DNA of 64,000 nucleotides from Blautia sp. BIOML-A1 (GCF_009883055.1 NZ_WWVR01000005.1:1270-65269), one strand, 5' to 3'. Shown: positions 44,422 to 53,692, counted from the first letter of the stretch. Notes: generated by a model from the letters alone, not told the origin. A program made the numbers and translations.

Positions 44422-45189
44422 ATGAACCCCCTTCTCGAAATCAGAGACGTTTCTCTTTCCTACCATACCGTATCCGGAGAAACCAGGGCTCTTTCACATA
44501 TATCCTTTCATCTGATGCCTGGCGAATTTCTGGCTGTTGTCGGTCCGTCCGGCTGTGGAAAATCTACGCTTTTGAACCTGATCTGCGGTCTTCTTCCAAC
44601 AGAAAAAGGTACGATTCTTATGAACGGTACGCCTCCGCTTCCCGGAGACCCCCGCATCGGATATATGCTCCAGAAGGATCATCTTCTGGAATGGAGGACA
44701 ATTTATCGAAATGTTATTCTCGGCCTTGAGATTCGAAAAGAACTGACCCCCCAGAAGCTCTCCTGCGTTGAAGAGATGCTGAAGACTTATGGGCTGGATA
44801 AATTCCGCAATGCCCATCCTTCACAGCTGTCCGGAGGAATGCGCCAGAGAGCGGCCCTGATCCGCACTCTCGCTTTAAAGCCGGAACTTCTGCTGCTTGA
44901 TGAACCTTTTTCTGCCCTCGACTATCAGACCCGTTTAAATGTCAGTGATGACATCGGACGTATTCTCAGAAAAGAACAGAAGACAGCGATCCTTGTCACA
45001 CACGATATTTCCGAAGCGATCAGCATGGCTGACCGTGTGATCATCCTTTCCGCCCGCCCGGCTCATGTTGCACGCATCGTTCCAATCAGGCTGTCCCTCA
45101 CAGAGCGAACCCCTCTCGCTTCTCGCAGTGCACCGGAGTTTAAATCTTATTTCAATCTCATCTGGAAGGAGCTGAACCAGAATGACTGA
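44422..45189 (+). CDS. ABC importer ATPase (nitrate/sulfonate/taurine type)
   Basis: 255 residues. Walker A GPSGCGKSTLLN near 37-48, signature LSGGMRQR near 137, Walker B LLLLDEPFSALD, and the switch His in LVTHDISEA. Closest in style to SsuB/TauB/NrtD. I chose the ATG at 44422, seven bases after GGAGG. It overlaps the permease start by 8 bp. No substrate-binding protein is encoded nearby, so the substrate is open (alkanesulfonate, thiamine precursor, nitrate). Confidence 0.88.
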   Translation: MNPLLEIRDVSLSYHTVSGETRALSHISFHLMPGEFLAVVGPSGCGKSTLLNLICGLLPTEKGTILMNGTPPLPGDPRIGYMLQKDHLLEWRTIYRNVILGLEIRKELTPQKLSCVEEMLKTYGLDKFRNAHPSQLSGGMRQRAALIRTLALKPELLLLDEPFSALDYQTRLNVSDDIGRILRKEQKTAILVTHDISEAISMADRVIILSARPAHVARIVPIRLSLTERTPLASRSAPEFKSYFNLIWKELNQND

Positions 45190-45976
45190 CCTTTCCCCTG
45201 CTCAGAAGAAATATCTGACTCATATCCGTCATGAAAAATATCTGATCCGGATATCCAGGATCTTCCTGTTCCTGGGTTTTCTGCTTTTGTGGGAGATTTC
45301 CGCCCGAGAGGAGTGGATCGATTCGTTTATTTTCAGCAGTCCCTCCGCGATAGGGCAGACCTTTCTCCACATGATACAGGATCAGTCGCTTTTTGCACAC
45401 ATTGGAATCACACTGATGGAAACACTTATAAGCTTTGCATTTGTGGTATTACTTGGAATCGGCACCGCTGTTCTTCTGTGGGCATGTCCAAAGCTGTCAA
45501 AAGTACTGGAACCTTATCTCGTCGTCCTGAACAGTCTGCCCAAATCCGCTCTCGCACCACTTCTGATTGTCTGGCTCGGTGCGAATGTCCGAACCATCAT
45601 TGTTTCAGGAATGTCTGTGGCACTTTTCGGTTCTGTGATCAATCTTTACACAGGATTTCGTGGGGCGGATCCGGAAAAGTTAAAGCTTATCCGCACGCTT
45701 GGCGGCACAAAAAAAGACGAACTGACAAAAATTGTCCTTCCGTCTTCTGTGCCTCTTATTTTAAGTATCATGAAAGTAAATATCGGGTTATGCCTTGTCG
45801 GTGTGGTCATCGGTGAATTTATCGGTGCACGATGCGGTCTTGGCTATCTGATCATCTACGGATCACAGACCTTCAAGCTGACATGGGTGCTGATGTCGAT
45901 CGTGATCCTGTGTGTCATCGCCATGGTGCTGTATGCAATGCTGGATCTCATCGAGAAATATACACTGAAAAAATAA
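45182..45976 (+). CDS. ABC importer permease (SsuC/TauC-like)
   Basis: 264 residues with six membrane helices and the BPD_transp_1 loop: VVLNSLPKSALAPLLIVWLGA and RTLGGTKKDELTKIVLPSSVPLILS carry the EAA-type coupling helix. Partner of the preceding ATPase. The final residues end 27 bp before the convergent mobA gene. Confidence 0.87.
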   Translation: MTDLSPAQKKYLTHIRHEKYLIRISRIFLFLGFLLLWEISAREEWIDSFIFSSPSAIGQTFLHMIQDQSLFAHIGITLMETLISFAFVVLLGIGTAVLLWACPKLSKVLEPYLVVLNSLPKSALAPLLIVWLGANVRTIIVSGMSVALFGSVINLYTGFRGADPEKLKLIRTLGGTKKDELTKIVLPSSVPLILSIMKVNIGLCLVGVVIGEFIGARCGLGYLIIYGSQTFKLTWVLMSIVILCVIAMVLYAMLDLIEKYTLKK

Positions 45977-46003
45977 AAAGAAAAGGCGATCTTTCAGGGT
46001 CTT

Positions 46004-46594
46004 TTATTCATACTGATTTTTGCAGACTGTCTCATAAATCTGCGGATCATTGATATTCGTAAAACATACTTCTTTCTCCTGTGCATCATAACAGGAATAA
46101 CCGATTTCATTCAGAAAACGAAAAACCGAAGACTGTCCTCGTTCCAGAAATTCCCGGATCTCCCTATGCAGACTGGTCTCATAAACTGCTATCAATGACT
46201 CTTCCCTTTCATGATGCCGAAGAAGAACCACTCGGCTTAAGCCTTCATATTCAGCTGTCTGAATAAGATTATACAGTTCCGATACCGGGACCAGCGGAGT
46301 ATCCACACCAAGAACCAGACATCTGTCCGCTCCATCACCGGCTGCTTTACTGAGGCAGGCTTCGAGTCCGCCCAGTGGTCCTCTTTCTTTGATCCGGTCC
46401 ATCACAATTTCTTCTGTGCAGCCCTCTCCATGATAGCCGGAAACATAAATCCTGTTCACTCCAAGCTGTTTTCCTTTTGCGATCTGTGTCTCAAGAAACG
46501 TTCGTCCGTTCAGGAGCAGATCGCTCTTTTCCCTGCCCATACGACTGCTGGCTCCTCCTGCCAGAACGATCATTGCCAGTTTCGTTTCTGCCAT
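46004..46594 (-). CDS. mobA: Molybdenum cofactor guanylyltransferase
   Basis: 196 residues. It transfers GMP to molybdopterin to make MGD. N-terminal nucleotide-binding signature LAGGASSRMGREKSDLLLNG (family LAGGxSxRMGxDK) and the metal motif GVDTPLV are visible. It follows moaA by 25 bp. bis-MGD is the cofactor of the formate dehydrogenase encoded nearby. Confidence 0.93.
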   Translation of the reverse strand: MAETKLAMIVLAGGASSRMGREKSDLLLNGRTFLETQIAKGKQLGVNRIYVSGYHGEGCTEEIVMDRIKERGPLGGLEACLSKAAGDGADRCLVLGVDTPLVPVSELYNLIQTAEYEGLSRVVLLRHHEREESLIAVYETSLHREIREFLERGQSSVFRFLNEIGYSCYDAQEKEVCFTNINDPQIYETVCKNQYE

Positions 46595-46619
46595 ACGCCC
46601 TTTCCCTCCTGCTTTGTTT

Positions 46620-47594
46620 TCAGCCGCCGATCTGTGACATCAGCCTGCTTTCGCCTTCATCGATCACCCTTGATGTGAAATGATGTTCTCCCGGCTTTTC
46701 CCAGATCACCTTACGGATTGCTTCTGTCAGTTCCTCGTCACTGCAGCCGGTCCGCATCATATCTTTGAGACTTACTCCCGTCTGGTATTGCAGGCATGCC
46801 TTGAGATATCCCTCTGAAGTCATCCTGACACGGTTACACTGCGAACAGAACTTGTGGGTCATTGCACTGATAAAACCGATTTTTCCCTGAAAACCAGAGA
46901 TTTTGTAATAATGACACGGACCATTTCCATATTTCTCTGTGATCGGAGTCATTTCTCCATATGCTCCCTCCAAAACAGAACAGATTTCATCCTCACCACA
47001 AAAACGAAATTCTTTGCCATAGCCAATTGGCATCATCTCAATAAAACGCACATGGATGGGATTGTCTCTTGCAATCTCGGCAAGATTTATCAGATTCTCC
47101 GGATCTTCGAGAACCGGTACACAGTTGATCTTAAGACCAATCTGCGGATATTTCATGGCTTCTTTCAATCCCTCCAGGACCCTTGCCAGTCCCTCTCTTC
47201 GTGTTATTTTTTTGAAAGCCTCTGTATTTAGTGTATCCAGACTGATGTTAATATTATCAATTCCTGCCTCCGCCAGTTCAGCCATCTGTTCTTTCAGAAG
47301 AATCCCGTTTGTGGTCAGCGTCACTTTCTCTATTCCTGGAAGTTCTTTCAGCATTCGTACAAGAACCGCACTGTCTTTTCTTGTCAGAGGCTCTCCGCCT
47401 GTCAGTTTTATTTTTTTGATGCCTAAAGCTGTCATACAGCGGCAGATTCTCCTGATCTCATCATAAGTCAGGATTTCTTTATGCGCTGTCTGGCAGATTC
47501 CTTCCTCCGGCATACAGTAAATACATCTGAGATTGCATCTGTCTGTGATGGATATCCGAAGATAGTCAATCTCACGTCCATATCTGTCTTTCAT
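46620..47594 (-). CDS. moaA: GTP 3',8-cyclase
   Basis: 324 residues. Radical-SAM enzyme for the first step of molybdopterin synthesis. The N-terminal SAM cluster ligands are Cys20, Cys24 and Cys27 (TDRCNLRCIYCMP), then KLTGGEPL. The C-terminal second-cluster ligands are in FCSQCNRVRMTSEG and KACL. The end MSQIGG retains the Gly-Gly tail. moaC, moaD and moaE are not in the window. Confidence 0.96.
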   Translation of the reverse strand: MKDRYGREIDYLRISITDRCNLRCIYCMPEEGICQTAHKEILTYDEIRRICRCMTALGIKKIKLTGGEPLTRKDSAVLVRMLKELPGIEKVTLTTNGILLKEQMAELAEAGIDNINISLDTLNTEAFKKITRREGLARVLEGLKEAMKYPQIGLKINCVPVLEDPENLINLAEIARDNPIHVRFIEMMPIGYGKEFRFCGEDEICSVLEGAYGEMTPITEKYGNGPCHYYKISGFQGKIGFISAMTHKFCSQCNRVRMTSEGYLKACLQYQTGVSLKDMMRTGCSDEELTEAIRKVIWEKPGEHHFTSRVIDEGESRLMSQIGG

Positions 47595-47760
47595 AACTAA
47601 ATCTTTCTCCGTTTCTTTTTGTCTACCTATATATTACTCTTTTGAAATTGTCCGTTTTCTGCTATAGTAAAGATATCTGCAAAGGGATTTCTGGCATTAC
47701 AGCTTATGCAGTCTCTGCTGCTGTTCAGAATCCACTGATTATAATATTGGAGAAATTATT

Positions 47761-48570
47761 ATGCATATTAACGAACAATACCATGATCTTCCATTACTGG
47801 AAACAAAAGCCTATCAGTTTATTGGCCGGGATGGACAGAACTTCTCTACAGAAGAGCAGGTTCTGAATGAGCATCTGCTTGATGTCTATATCAATGACCG
47901 TCTCACAATGAAGCTTATCTGTCTTCCACAGCATCTCACAGAACTCGTCCTTGGACGGCTTCTGACAGAGCACATCATCCGTTCCGTCGATGACATCGAG
48001 CAGATTTATATCTGCGAATATGGAAAACGCGCCAAAGTCTATCTCCGCCCGTCCCAGAATAAAGAGTCCGGAGCCCTGGGGGCTTCCTTTGTGGAGACCA
48101 CTCCCTCCTGCTGCACCGGAAACCATATCCTCAACGATTATTTTTCCTCGGACCATCCACCGGTTCCGGTTACTCCGATCGAATGGAAGTCTGAATGGAT
48201 CTTCCATATGGCTGATACTTTTGCCGATGGAATGCCTCTTCACAGTGTTACCTTTGCCACGCACAGCTGTCTTCTCGCCCGAAAAAATGAGGTTCTTTTT
48301 TCCTGTGAAGACATCGGCAGGCACAACGCCCTCGACAAAGTGATTGGATATGCCCTCCGGCACCAGATCGATCTCAGGGAATGTATGATTTATTCCAGCG
48401 GCAGGATTCCCACCGATATGGCAATAAAAGCGATCTATGCCGGCATTCCGATTCTCTGCTCAAAGGCATCTCCCACTGCGGAAGCGATCGAGCTTGCCAG
48501 AAAATACCAGCTGACACTCATCTGTGCAGCAAGAAGAGACCGTATGAAAGTCTTCATAACTGTCAGCTAA
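47761..48570 (+). CDS. fdhD: Formate dehydrogenase accessory sulfurtransferase FdhD
   Basis: 269 residues. It passes sulfur from a cysteine desulfurase to the molybdenum cofactor of formate dehydrogenase. Family blocks: VNEHLLDVYIND-like start, LGRLLTEHII, and the SCCTGN cysteine segment in the position of the catalytic CxxC-type loop. EDIGRHNALDKVIG and SSGRIPTDMAIKA follow. A TATAGT box near 47663 is a likely promoter. The stop overlaps the convergent ModE-like gene by 8 bp. Confidence 0.94.
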   Translation: MHINEQYHDLPLLETKAYQFIGRDGQNFSTEEQVLNEHLLDVYINDRLTMKLICLPQHLTELVLGRLLTEHIIRSVDDIEQIYICEYGKRAKVYLRPSQNKESGALGASFVETTPSCCTGNHILNDYFSSDHPPVPVTPIEWKSEWIFHMADTFADGMPLHSVTFATHSCLLARKNEVLFSCEDIGRHNALDKVIGYALRHQIDLRECMIYSSGRIPTDMAIKAIYAGIPILCSKASPTAEAIELARKYQLTLICAARRDRMKVFITVS

Positions 48571-48955
48571 AATATTTCTCGAAATATTTTTCAAAAATCT
48601 TCTGACCTGTCTGCTGCATTTCATCTAATAATGCTTCATATCGTTTCATAAATTCACGGCCCTCTTCGGTAATTTTGGAATTTCCACCATGAGGGCCTCC
48701 ATTATATCTGTCAAGAAAGGTAAAACCCATCTGTTCCTCCGCACGATTCAGAAGCTTCCAGCATTTGGAATAAGACATTCCCATCTTTTTGGATGCTGCA
48801 TGAATCGTTCCTTCCTCATCAATATACTGCAGAAGATGAAACAGCCCCGGCCCAAAAAAATCCGCATTTTTGGTCAGGATCACCTTTGTCTTGACACCAA
48901 GATCACAGGCCTGTGTTTCTGCAGTACCTTCTATATTCTCATTTCTTTCATTCAT
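48563..48955 (-). CDS. ModE-like molybdate-responsive winged-helix regulator
   Basis: 130 residues corresponding only to the N-terminal DNA-binding domain of ModE: FGPGLFHLLQYIDEEGTIHAASKKMGMSYSKCWKLLNRAEE, then a GGPHGGNSKITEEGREFMKRYEAL wing. The C-terminal molbindin domains are absent, as in many Clostridia. The mobB gene ends 31 bp upstream in the same direction. A 9-bp inverted repeat at the moeA promoter is a candidate binding site. Confidence 0.88.
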   Translation of the reverse strand: MNERNENIEGTAETQACDLGVKTKVILTKNADFFGPGLFHLLQYIDEEGTIHAASKKMGMSYSKCWKLLNRAEEQMGFTFLDRYNGGPHGGNSKITEEGREFMKRYEALLDEMQQTGQKIFEKYFEKYFS

Positions 48956-48986
48956 TCCGCGTTTTTATTACTCCTGTTTTTGTATA

Positions 48987-49529
48987 TCATAAACTACTCT
49001 GTTTTTTCTTCCATAGCTGACAGATCCACTCCGCAAGAGGTTCTGTTTCATCAAGCTCAAAAAATGGGATCTCCTCCACTTCTTCACCGGCATCATATTT
49101 CAGTTCTTCCCTCGAAATATCAGTCACTATTCCCTGAAGGAATCTCGGGTCACAGACAGAACACAAAGAATTTGCCTTTCGTATCACTTCGATTTTGGGA
49201 TATTCCGAATGTTTGAATCCTTCCAGCAAAATAATATCTGCTTCCGGAAATAAAGAGATCAGTTCCTCCGTTGACTCTGCCGGATGATATTTGACCATCA
49301 TGTATTTCGTACCGGAAAAAACAAGCGTCCCACAGGCTCCGGCTTCTCTGGCCTTCCAGGTATCTGTTCCCGGTATATCCGCCTCAAATTCATGCCCGTC
49401 ATGCTTGATCACAGCCGTATTAAGGTTTCTTTTTTTTAATGCCGGCAAAAGTGCGGTGATCAGTGTTGTCTTTCCTGAATTCTTGATTCCGCTCACTGCC
49501 AGTATCAGTTGTTTTTTCTGTGTTTTCAT
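48987..49529 (-). CDS. mobB: Molybdopterin-guanine dinucleotide biosynthesis protein MobB
   Basis: 180 residues from the ATG at 49529. P-loop VSGIKNSGKTTLITALL, KHDGHEF, and ILLEGFKHSEYPKIEVIR. A GTP-binding helper of MobA. The start lies 14 bp after the moeA stop; the longer frame to 49577 is inside moeA. Confidence 0.92.
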   Translation of the reverse strand: MKTQKKQLILAVSGIKNSGKTTLITALLPALKKRNLNTAVIKHDGHEFEADIPGTDTWKAREAGACGTLVFSGTKYMMVKYHPAESTEELISLFPEADIILLEGFKHSEYPKIEVIRKANSLCSVCDPRFLQGIVTDISREELKYDAGEEVEEIPFFELDETEPLAEWICQLWKKKQSSL

Positions 49530-49542
49530 TCTTTCTGTCCTG

Positions 49543-50775
49543 TCACAGAAGAAGAACTTCTGCCTGTTCCCCGGCATAGTTTCCTTCTCTTGCAGCCTCC
49601 ATCTCGATCAGACAGTTACATCCTGCCATTGTTGCAAGGATTCCATTGGAATGAAGTCCTGACGGGATCGTCACCGTCTCTCCATCCGTAACTGCACGCA
49701 CATAGCGCCGACCTTTGATCTTCTTCCCAAATTCATTGGTCAGTGTGCATTTTTTCCTGATCGTGCCAAGCCCGGGATCCTGTGTCATCTTCTGCACCAT
49801 CGGCCGGATCAGAACGTCAGCCGATACCACTGCGCCAAATGGATTTCCGGAAAGACTCAGAATCGGGGTATCTTTGTACACAGAAAAAAGCGTCGGCATT
49901 CCCGGTTTCATTTCTATCCTCCAGAAAATCCTCTCTGCCCCGAGTTCCTTAAGTGCCTCATGCATAATGTCCTTTTTTCCGACGGAAACTGCCCCTGTTG
50001 TGATGATCATATCTACTGTCCCGACAGTTCCTTCAAGAGCCTTCGTCATATCCTCCGGACAGTCTGCGATCTTGTCCACGCGAATCAGCTCTGCCCCAAA
50101 ATCCATCAGACGTGCGGCAAGAAGACTCTGGTTACAGTCATAAATCTTCCCCTGCTTTAACTGCTCACCGGGAATCATGACTTCATCACCTGTTGTCAGG
50201 ATGGCAACCCTCGCCCGCCTTCTGACAGGCACTTCTGCCACTCCCATGCTTGCAAGAATTCCGATTTCTACAAAGTCAAGCTTCGTACCTGCCCTCAGTA
50301 AGACCGTACCCTTCTTAAAGTCCTCTCCCTGAAAGCAGTAGTCCTCCCACTGCTTCATGCTCTTATAAATCTGTACCCTGTCCTCTCCGTAGTCCGTATC
50401 CTCCTGCTTTACGCAGCAGTCACATCCCTTCGGGATCGCAGCTCCTGTCATGATTCGAACAGCCTCGCCGGACTGTACCATTCCATCATAATACTGTCCT
50501 GCATCAACCTCCCTGATCACCTTAAGCGTTACCGGATTTCCCGGTGCCGCCCCCGTCAGATCTTCTGACTTACAGGCATATCCGTCTATTGGCGAACGGT
50601 CAAACGGAGGATTGTCAAGCTCCGCTTTCATATCCTCTGCAAGTATTCTTCCCCGTGTCGAAAGCAAGTCTACTGTTTCTGTTTCCTGTATGATCCTTGT
50701 GTGGATCAATAATTGTTCAATTGCATCTTCTACCTTAAGATTCTCCAAAACTTTATCCTGCCTTTCAAATATCAT
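49543..50775 (-). CDS. moeA: Molybdopterin molybdotransferase
   Basis: About 410 residues. It inserts molybdate into adenylylated molybdopterin. Visible: PPFDRSPIDGYA, VRIMTGAAIPKGCD, ILTTGDEV, and LSLSGNPFGAVV. The exact start is uncertain: the ATG at 50775 has only GGAAG immediately before it, a GTG at 50811 is upstream, and a TTG at 50748 has AGGATAAAG. First gene of moeA-mobB-modE, with its own promoter and inverted repeat. Confidence 0.94.
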   Translation of the reverse strand: MIFERQDKVLENLKVEDAIEQLLIHTRIIQETETVDLLSTRGRILAEDMKAELDNPPFDRSPIDGYACKSEDLTGAAPGNPVTLKVIREVDAGQYYDGMVQSGEAVRIMTGAAIPKGCDCCVKQEDTDYGEDRVQIYKSMKQWEDYCFQGEDFKKGTVLLRAGTKLDFVEIGILASMGVAEVPVRRRARVAILTTGDEVMIPGEQLKQGKIYDCNQSLLAARLMDFGAELIRVDKIADCPEDMTKALEGTVGTVDMIITTGAVSVGKKDIMHEALKELGAERIFWRIEMKPGMPTLFSVYKDTPILSLSGNPFGAVVSADVLIRPMVQKMTQDPGLGTIRKKCTLTNEFGKKIKGRRYVRAVTDGETVTIPSGLHSNGILATMAGCNCLIEMEAAREGNYAGEQAEVLLL

Positions 50776-50815
50776 CTTCCGAACCGCATTTCGCTGACGA
50801 TATTTTATCACTAAA

Positions 50816-50847
50816 TGTTACAATCCTATTTTCGTTTTATTGTAACA
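50816..50847 (-). promoter_or_regulatory. Inverted repeat at the moeA promoter (candidate ModE-type operator)
   Basis: TGTTACAAT (50816-50824) and ATTGTAACA (50839-50847) are perfect 9-bp arms with a 14-bp spacer. The second arm covers the -10 box. A regulator of the ModE type is encoded in the same operon. The link is inference. Confidence 0.6.
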
Positions 50848-50867
50848 TATATACAAAAAATCCTCAA
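50839..50867 (-). promoter_or_regulatory. Sigma-A promoter of moeA-mobB-modE
   Basis: TTGAGG (50862-50867), 17 bp, TACAAT (50839-50844) on the minus strand. Confidence 0.75.
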
Positions 50868-50871
50868 CTTA

Positions 50872-50903
50872 TAAAAAAAATACAGGGAATATTTTATTCC
50901 CTG
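50872..50903 (-). terminator. Terminator of the formate dehydrogenase operon
   Basis: Minus strand CAGGGAATA pairs perfectly with TATTCCCTG around AAA and is followed by TATTTTTTTTAT. A further CAGGGAATATT occurs just upstream, giving overlapping alternative stems. Confidence 0.9.
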
Positions 50904-50966
50904 ACGGGTTTAAAATATTCCCTGCTGACGGACAACTATTCCGTTCTCTGTTTCAAGGCAATGTGC

Positions 50967-53672
50967 CTATGCCTTTTCAATTCGAATTGCGCATACTTTA
51001 TATTCCGGAATTCTCGCATATTTATCAAGTGCGGCATTGGTAAGCCAGTTTGCGTTTCCATCCGGGAAGTGGAATGGCATCCAGGACTCTCCCTTGGATA
51101 CTTTTGTTCCTACACGGGCTGTGGATTCTATCTGGCCTCGTCTTGAAGTCAGTCGTACCCTGTCTCCGTTCCTGATTCCAAGTGCCGCTGCATCCTCCTC
51201 GTTCATTTCAATAAAAGAGCTGCCCTCTATTTCCATAAGTTCCGGTGTTTTGCCTGTCATTGCTCTTGTCGTATAATGATACAGGATTCGACCAGTCATC
51301 AGGATGATCGGATATTCCTCATCCGGAAGTTCTGCTGAAGGAATGTATTCTGCAGGATAAAACCATCCAAGACCTCTCGCGAATTTACCGACATGCATAA
51401 TCGGTGTTCCCGGATGATCCTTTGTCGGACATGGCCACTGAAGGCCCTTTCCGCCTACCTCTTCACTGTCCAGACGGGCATGACTGATTCCGCCAAAGGA
51501 TGGGGTCACAGAAGAAATCTCATCCATGATCTGTGCCGATGTCAGATGTTGCTGCGGATATCCCATACGGTTCATAAGATCAATGATGATATCTGTATCC
51601 AGTCTTGCATTTCCAGGAATCGTCACTGCTTTGCGAACACGCTGCACACGACGTTCGGTGTTGGTAAAGGTTCCTTCTTTCTCTGCATAGCTGACACCCG
51701 GAAGGATCACATCTGCATACGCTGCTGTCTCAGTCATAAACAGTTCCTGGATCACAAAGAATTCTAGGCTTTCCAGTGCTTTAATGATATGATGGGTATC
51801 CGGATCTGTAACAACCGGATCTTCACCATAAATATAAAGACCTTTGACATCTCCCTTGATTGCTGCCGGAAATACGTCTGTTGCATGAAGTCCCGGATTC
51901 GGGTTCAGCTTCGTATTCCATGCCTTTTCAAACTTGGCAACTACTTCCGGATTCGCCACCTTCTGATATCCCGGGAAATCTGTCGGAGATGCACCCATAT
52001 CACAGGCGCCCTGTACATTGTTCTGGCCACGAAGTGGGTTGACACCACAGCCCTCACGGCCAAGTTTACCTACAAGGAGTGCCATATTGGACATGGACAT
52101 AACACCCTCCGTACCGGTAGAATGCTCTGTTACACCAAGGCAGTAAATGATCGGAGCCTTATCTGCCTTTGCATACATGATGGCTGCTTTTCTCAATTCA
52201 TCTGCATCGATATGGCAGATTTCTGCAACCCTCTCCGGTGTATAATCCTTAACGATCTCTTTGATCTTCTCATATCCCTCAGTTCTCTCTGCGATGAATT
52301 TCTCATCCTGAAGTCCCTCGGAGATAATAACATTCATGATACCGTTTGCAAATGCAACATTGGTTCCCGGTTTCAGTTTCAGATGAATATCGGCATGCTT
52401 TGCAAGACCAATATCACGCGGATCTACAACGATCAGCTTACAGCCGCGCTGTACTGCCTGACGGATCTGCATACCAACAACCGGATGTGCTTCTTCCGGA
52501 TTTGAGCCTACCAGCATGATCACATCTGGTTTCCTGGTGATATCCTCGATCGGGTTTGTCATGGCACCGGAACCCAGCGTCATTGCCAGACCTGCTACAG
52601 ATGCTGAATGACATACGCGTGCACAGTTGTCCGTGTTATTGGTTCCAAAGCAGGTACGAACCATCTTCTGAACCATGTAAATATCTTCATTCGGTGAACG
52701 GGAGCAAGCAAAACCGGCAAGAGAATCTGAACCATATTTCTTCTTGATCTCCATGAACTTAGATGCAACCAGATCAAGTGCCTCATCCCAGGTTGCTTTC
52801 TCAAATTCACCGGTTTCTTTGTTCTTGATAAGCGGATCTGTGATTCTGGACGGATGATGTACGAAATCAAAGCTTCCGCTGCGTCCCTTAACACAGAGAA
52901 GTCCCTTATTGGACGGACCGTTATAAGCTTCTGTATCAACAATCTTACCATCCTTGACCAGCAGATAATACTGACATCCTGTTGCACAGTGCGGACAGGT
53001 TGTAAGCACCTTTTTGTCGATTTGATATGCACGGTAGTTCTTTCTTCGTTTCATGGTAAGTGCACCAGTCGGACATGCCTGCACACAGTTTCCACAGGAT
53101 TCACAGGTACCGTCTGCCCACACACCTTCGCCATTTCCGATCACAGACTGGAATCCACGTTCCAGAGTAGCGATCGCACCTCTTCCTACAATCTGATTAC
53201 AGGTGTTGACACATCTGTGGCACAGGATGCACAGACTTGGGTCATAGGTAAAGAATTTGTTGGAGTCATCAATCTTTCCTCCGCTCTTCTCTCCTTCATA
53301 GCTGGAGCCATCCAGTCCATACTCATATGCATAGTCCTGAAGTTTACAGTCTCCATTGCCCGGACAGGAAAAGCAGTGAATATTGTGATCCGACAGAAGC
53401 AGATCCAGTGTCTGCCTTCTTGACTCGATCACTTTTTCTGACATGGTGAAAACCTCATCACCCTCAGAAACCTGCATGGTACAGGCTGTATCTATCTTGG
53501 TTCTTCCGTTATTTCTGACTTCAACCACACACAAACGGCAGGAGCCATCCGGAAGCAAGTCTTCTATATAACATAAAGTAGGAATCTCAATTCCTGCCTT
53601 CCTGGCTGCATGAAGGATGGTCGTCCCCTTCTCCACTTCAACAGGCTTTCCATCTATCGTCAAATGAATCAT
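50967..53672 (-). CDS. fdhA: Formate dehydrogenase catalytic subunit (NuoG-like, cysteine form)
   Basis: 901 residues. It oxidises formate to CO2 or reduces CO2. Order: N-terminal [2Fe-2S] domain (Cys34, 45, 48), the His/Cys [4Fe-4S] segment (CFSCPGNGDC), a two-cluster ferredoxin domain (about 148-200), a CPHCATGC [4Fe-4S] site (226-233), then the molybdopterin domains. The metal-ligand position is Cys354 in CARVCHSASVAGL, coded TGT, where many formate dehydrogenases have selenocysteine (TGA). With the NuoF- and NuoE-like subunits it resembles NAD-linked, probably electron-bifurcating, clostridial enzymes. Confidence 0.93.
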   Translation of the reverse strand: MIHLTIDGKPVEVEKGTTILHAARKAGIEIPTLCYIEDLLPDGSCRLCVVEVRNNGRTKIDTACTMQVSEGDEVFTMSEKVIESRRQTLDLLLSDHNIHCFSCPGNGDCKLQDYAYEYGLDGSSYEGEKSGGKIDDSNKFFTYDPSLCILCHRCVNTCNQIVGRGAIATLERGFQSVIGNGEGVWADGTCESCGNCVQACPTGALTMKRRKNYRAYQIDKKVLTTCPHCATGCQYYLLVKDGKIVDTEAYNGPSNKGLLCVKGRSGSFDFVHHPSRITDPLIKNKETGEFEKATWDEALDLVASKFMEIKKKYGSDSLAGFACSRSPNEDIYMVQKMVRTCFGTNNTDNCARVCHSASVAGLAMTLGSGAMTNPIEDITRKPDVIMLVGSNPEEAHPVVGMQIRQAVQRGCKLIVVDPRDIGLAKHADIHLKLKPGTNVAFANGIMNVIISEGLQDEKFIAERTEGYEKIKEIVKDYTPERVAEICHIDADELRKAAIMYAKADKAPIIYCLGVTEHSTGTEGVMSMSNMALLVGKLGREGCGVNPLRGQNNVQGACDMGASPTDFPGYQKVANPEVVAKFEKAWNTKLNPNPGLHATDVFPAAIKGDVKGLYIYGEDPVVTDPDTHHIIKALESLEFFVIQELFMTETAAYADVILPGVSYAEKEGTFTNTERRVQRVRKAVTIPGNARLDTDIIIDLMNRMGYPQQHLTSAQIMDEISSVTPSFGGISHARLDSEEVGGKGLQWPCPTKDHPGTPIMHVGKFARGLGWFYPAEYIPSAELPDEEYPIILMTGRILYHYTTRAMTGKTPELMEIEGSSFIEMNEEDAAALGIRNGDRVRLTSRRGQIESTARVGTKVSKGESWMPFHFPDGNANWLTNAALDKYARIPEYKVCAIRIEKA

Positions 53673-53692
53673 GTCATCCTCCTCCTTTTCGT

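Noticed and set aside
51789..52505. 238-residue ORF antisense to fdhA, and similar long antisense ORFs over dxr, argH and glf
   Set aside because: These are shadows of strongly coding genes on the opposite strand; their translations are Cys/His/Arg-rich and lack ribosome sites.
52611..52613. Selenocysteine codon in fdhA
   Set aside because: The codon at the metal-ligand position is TGT, so cysteine is incorporated directly.
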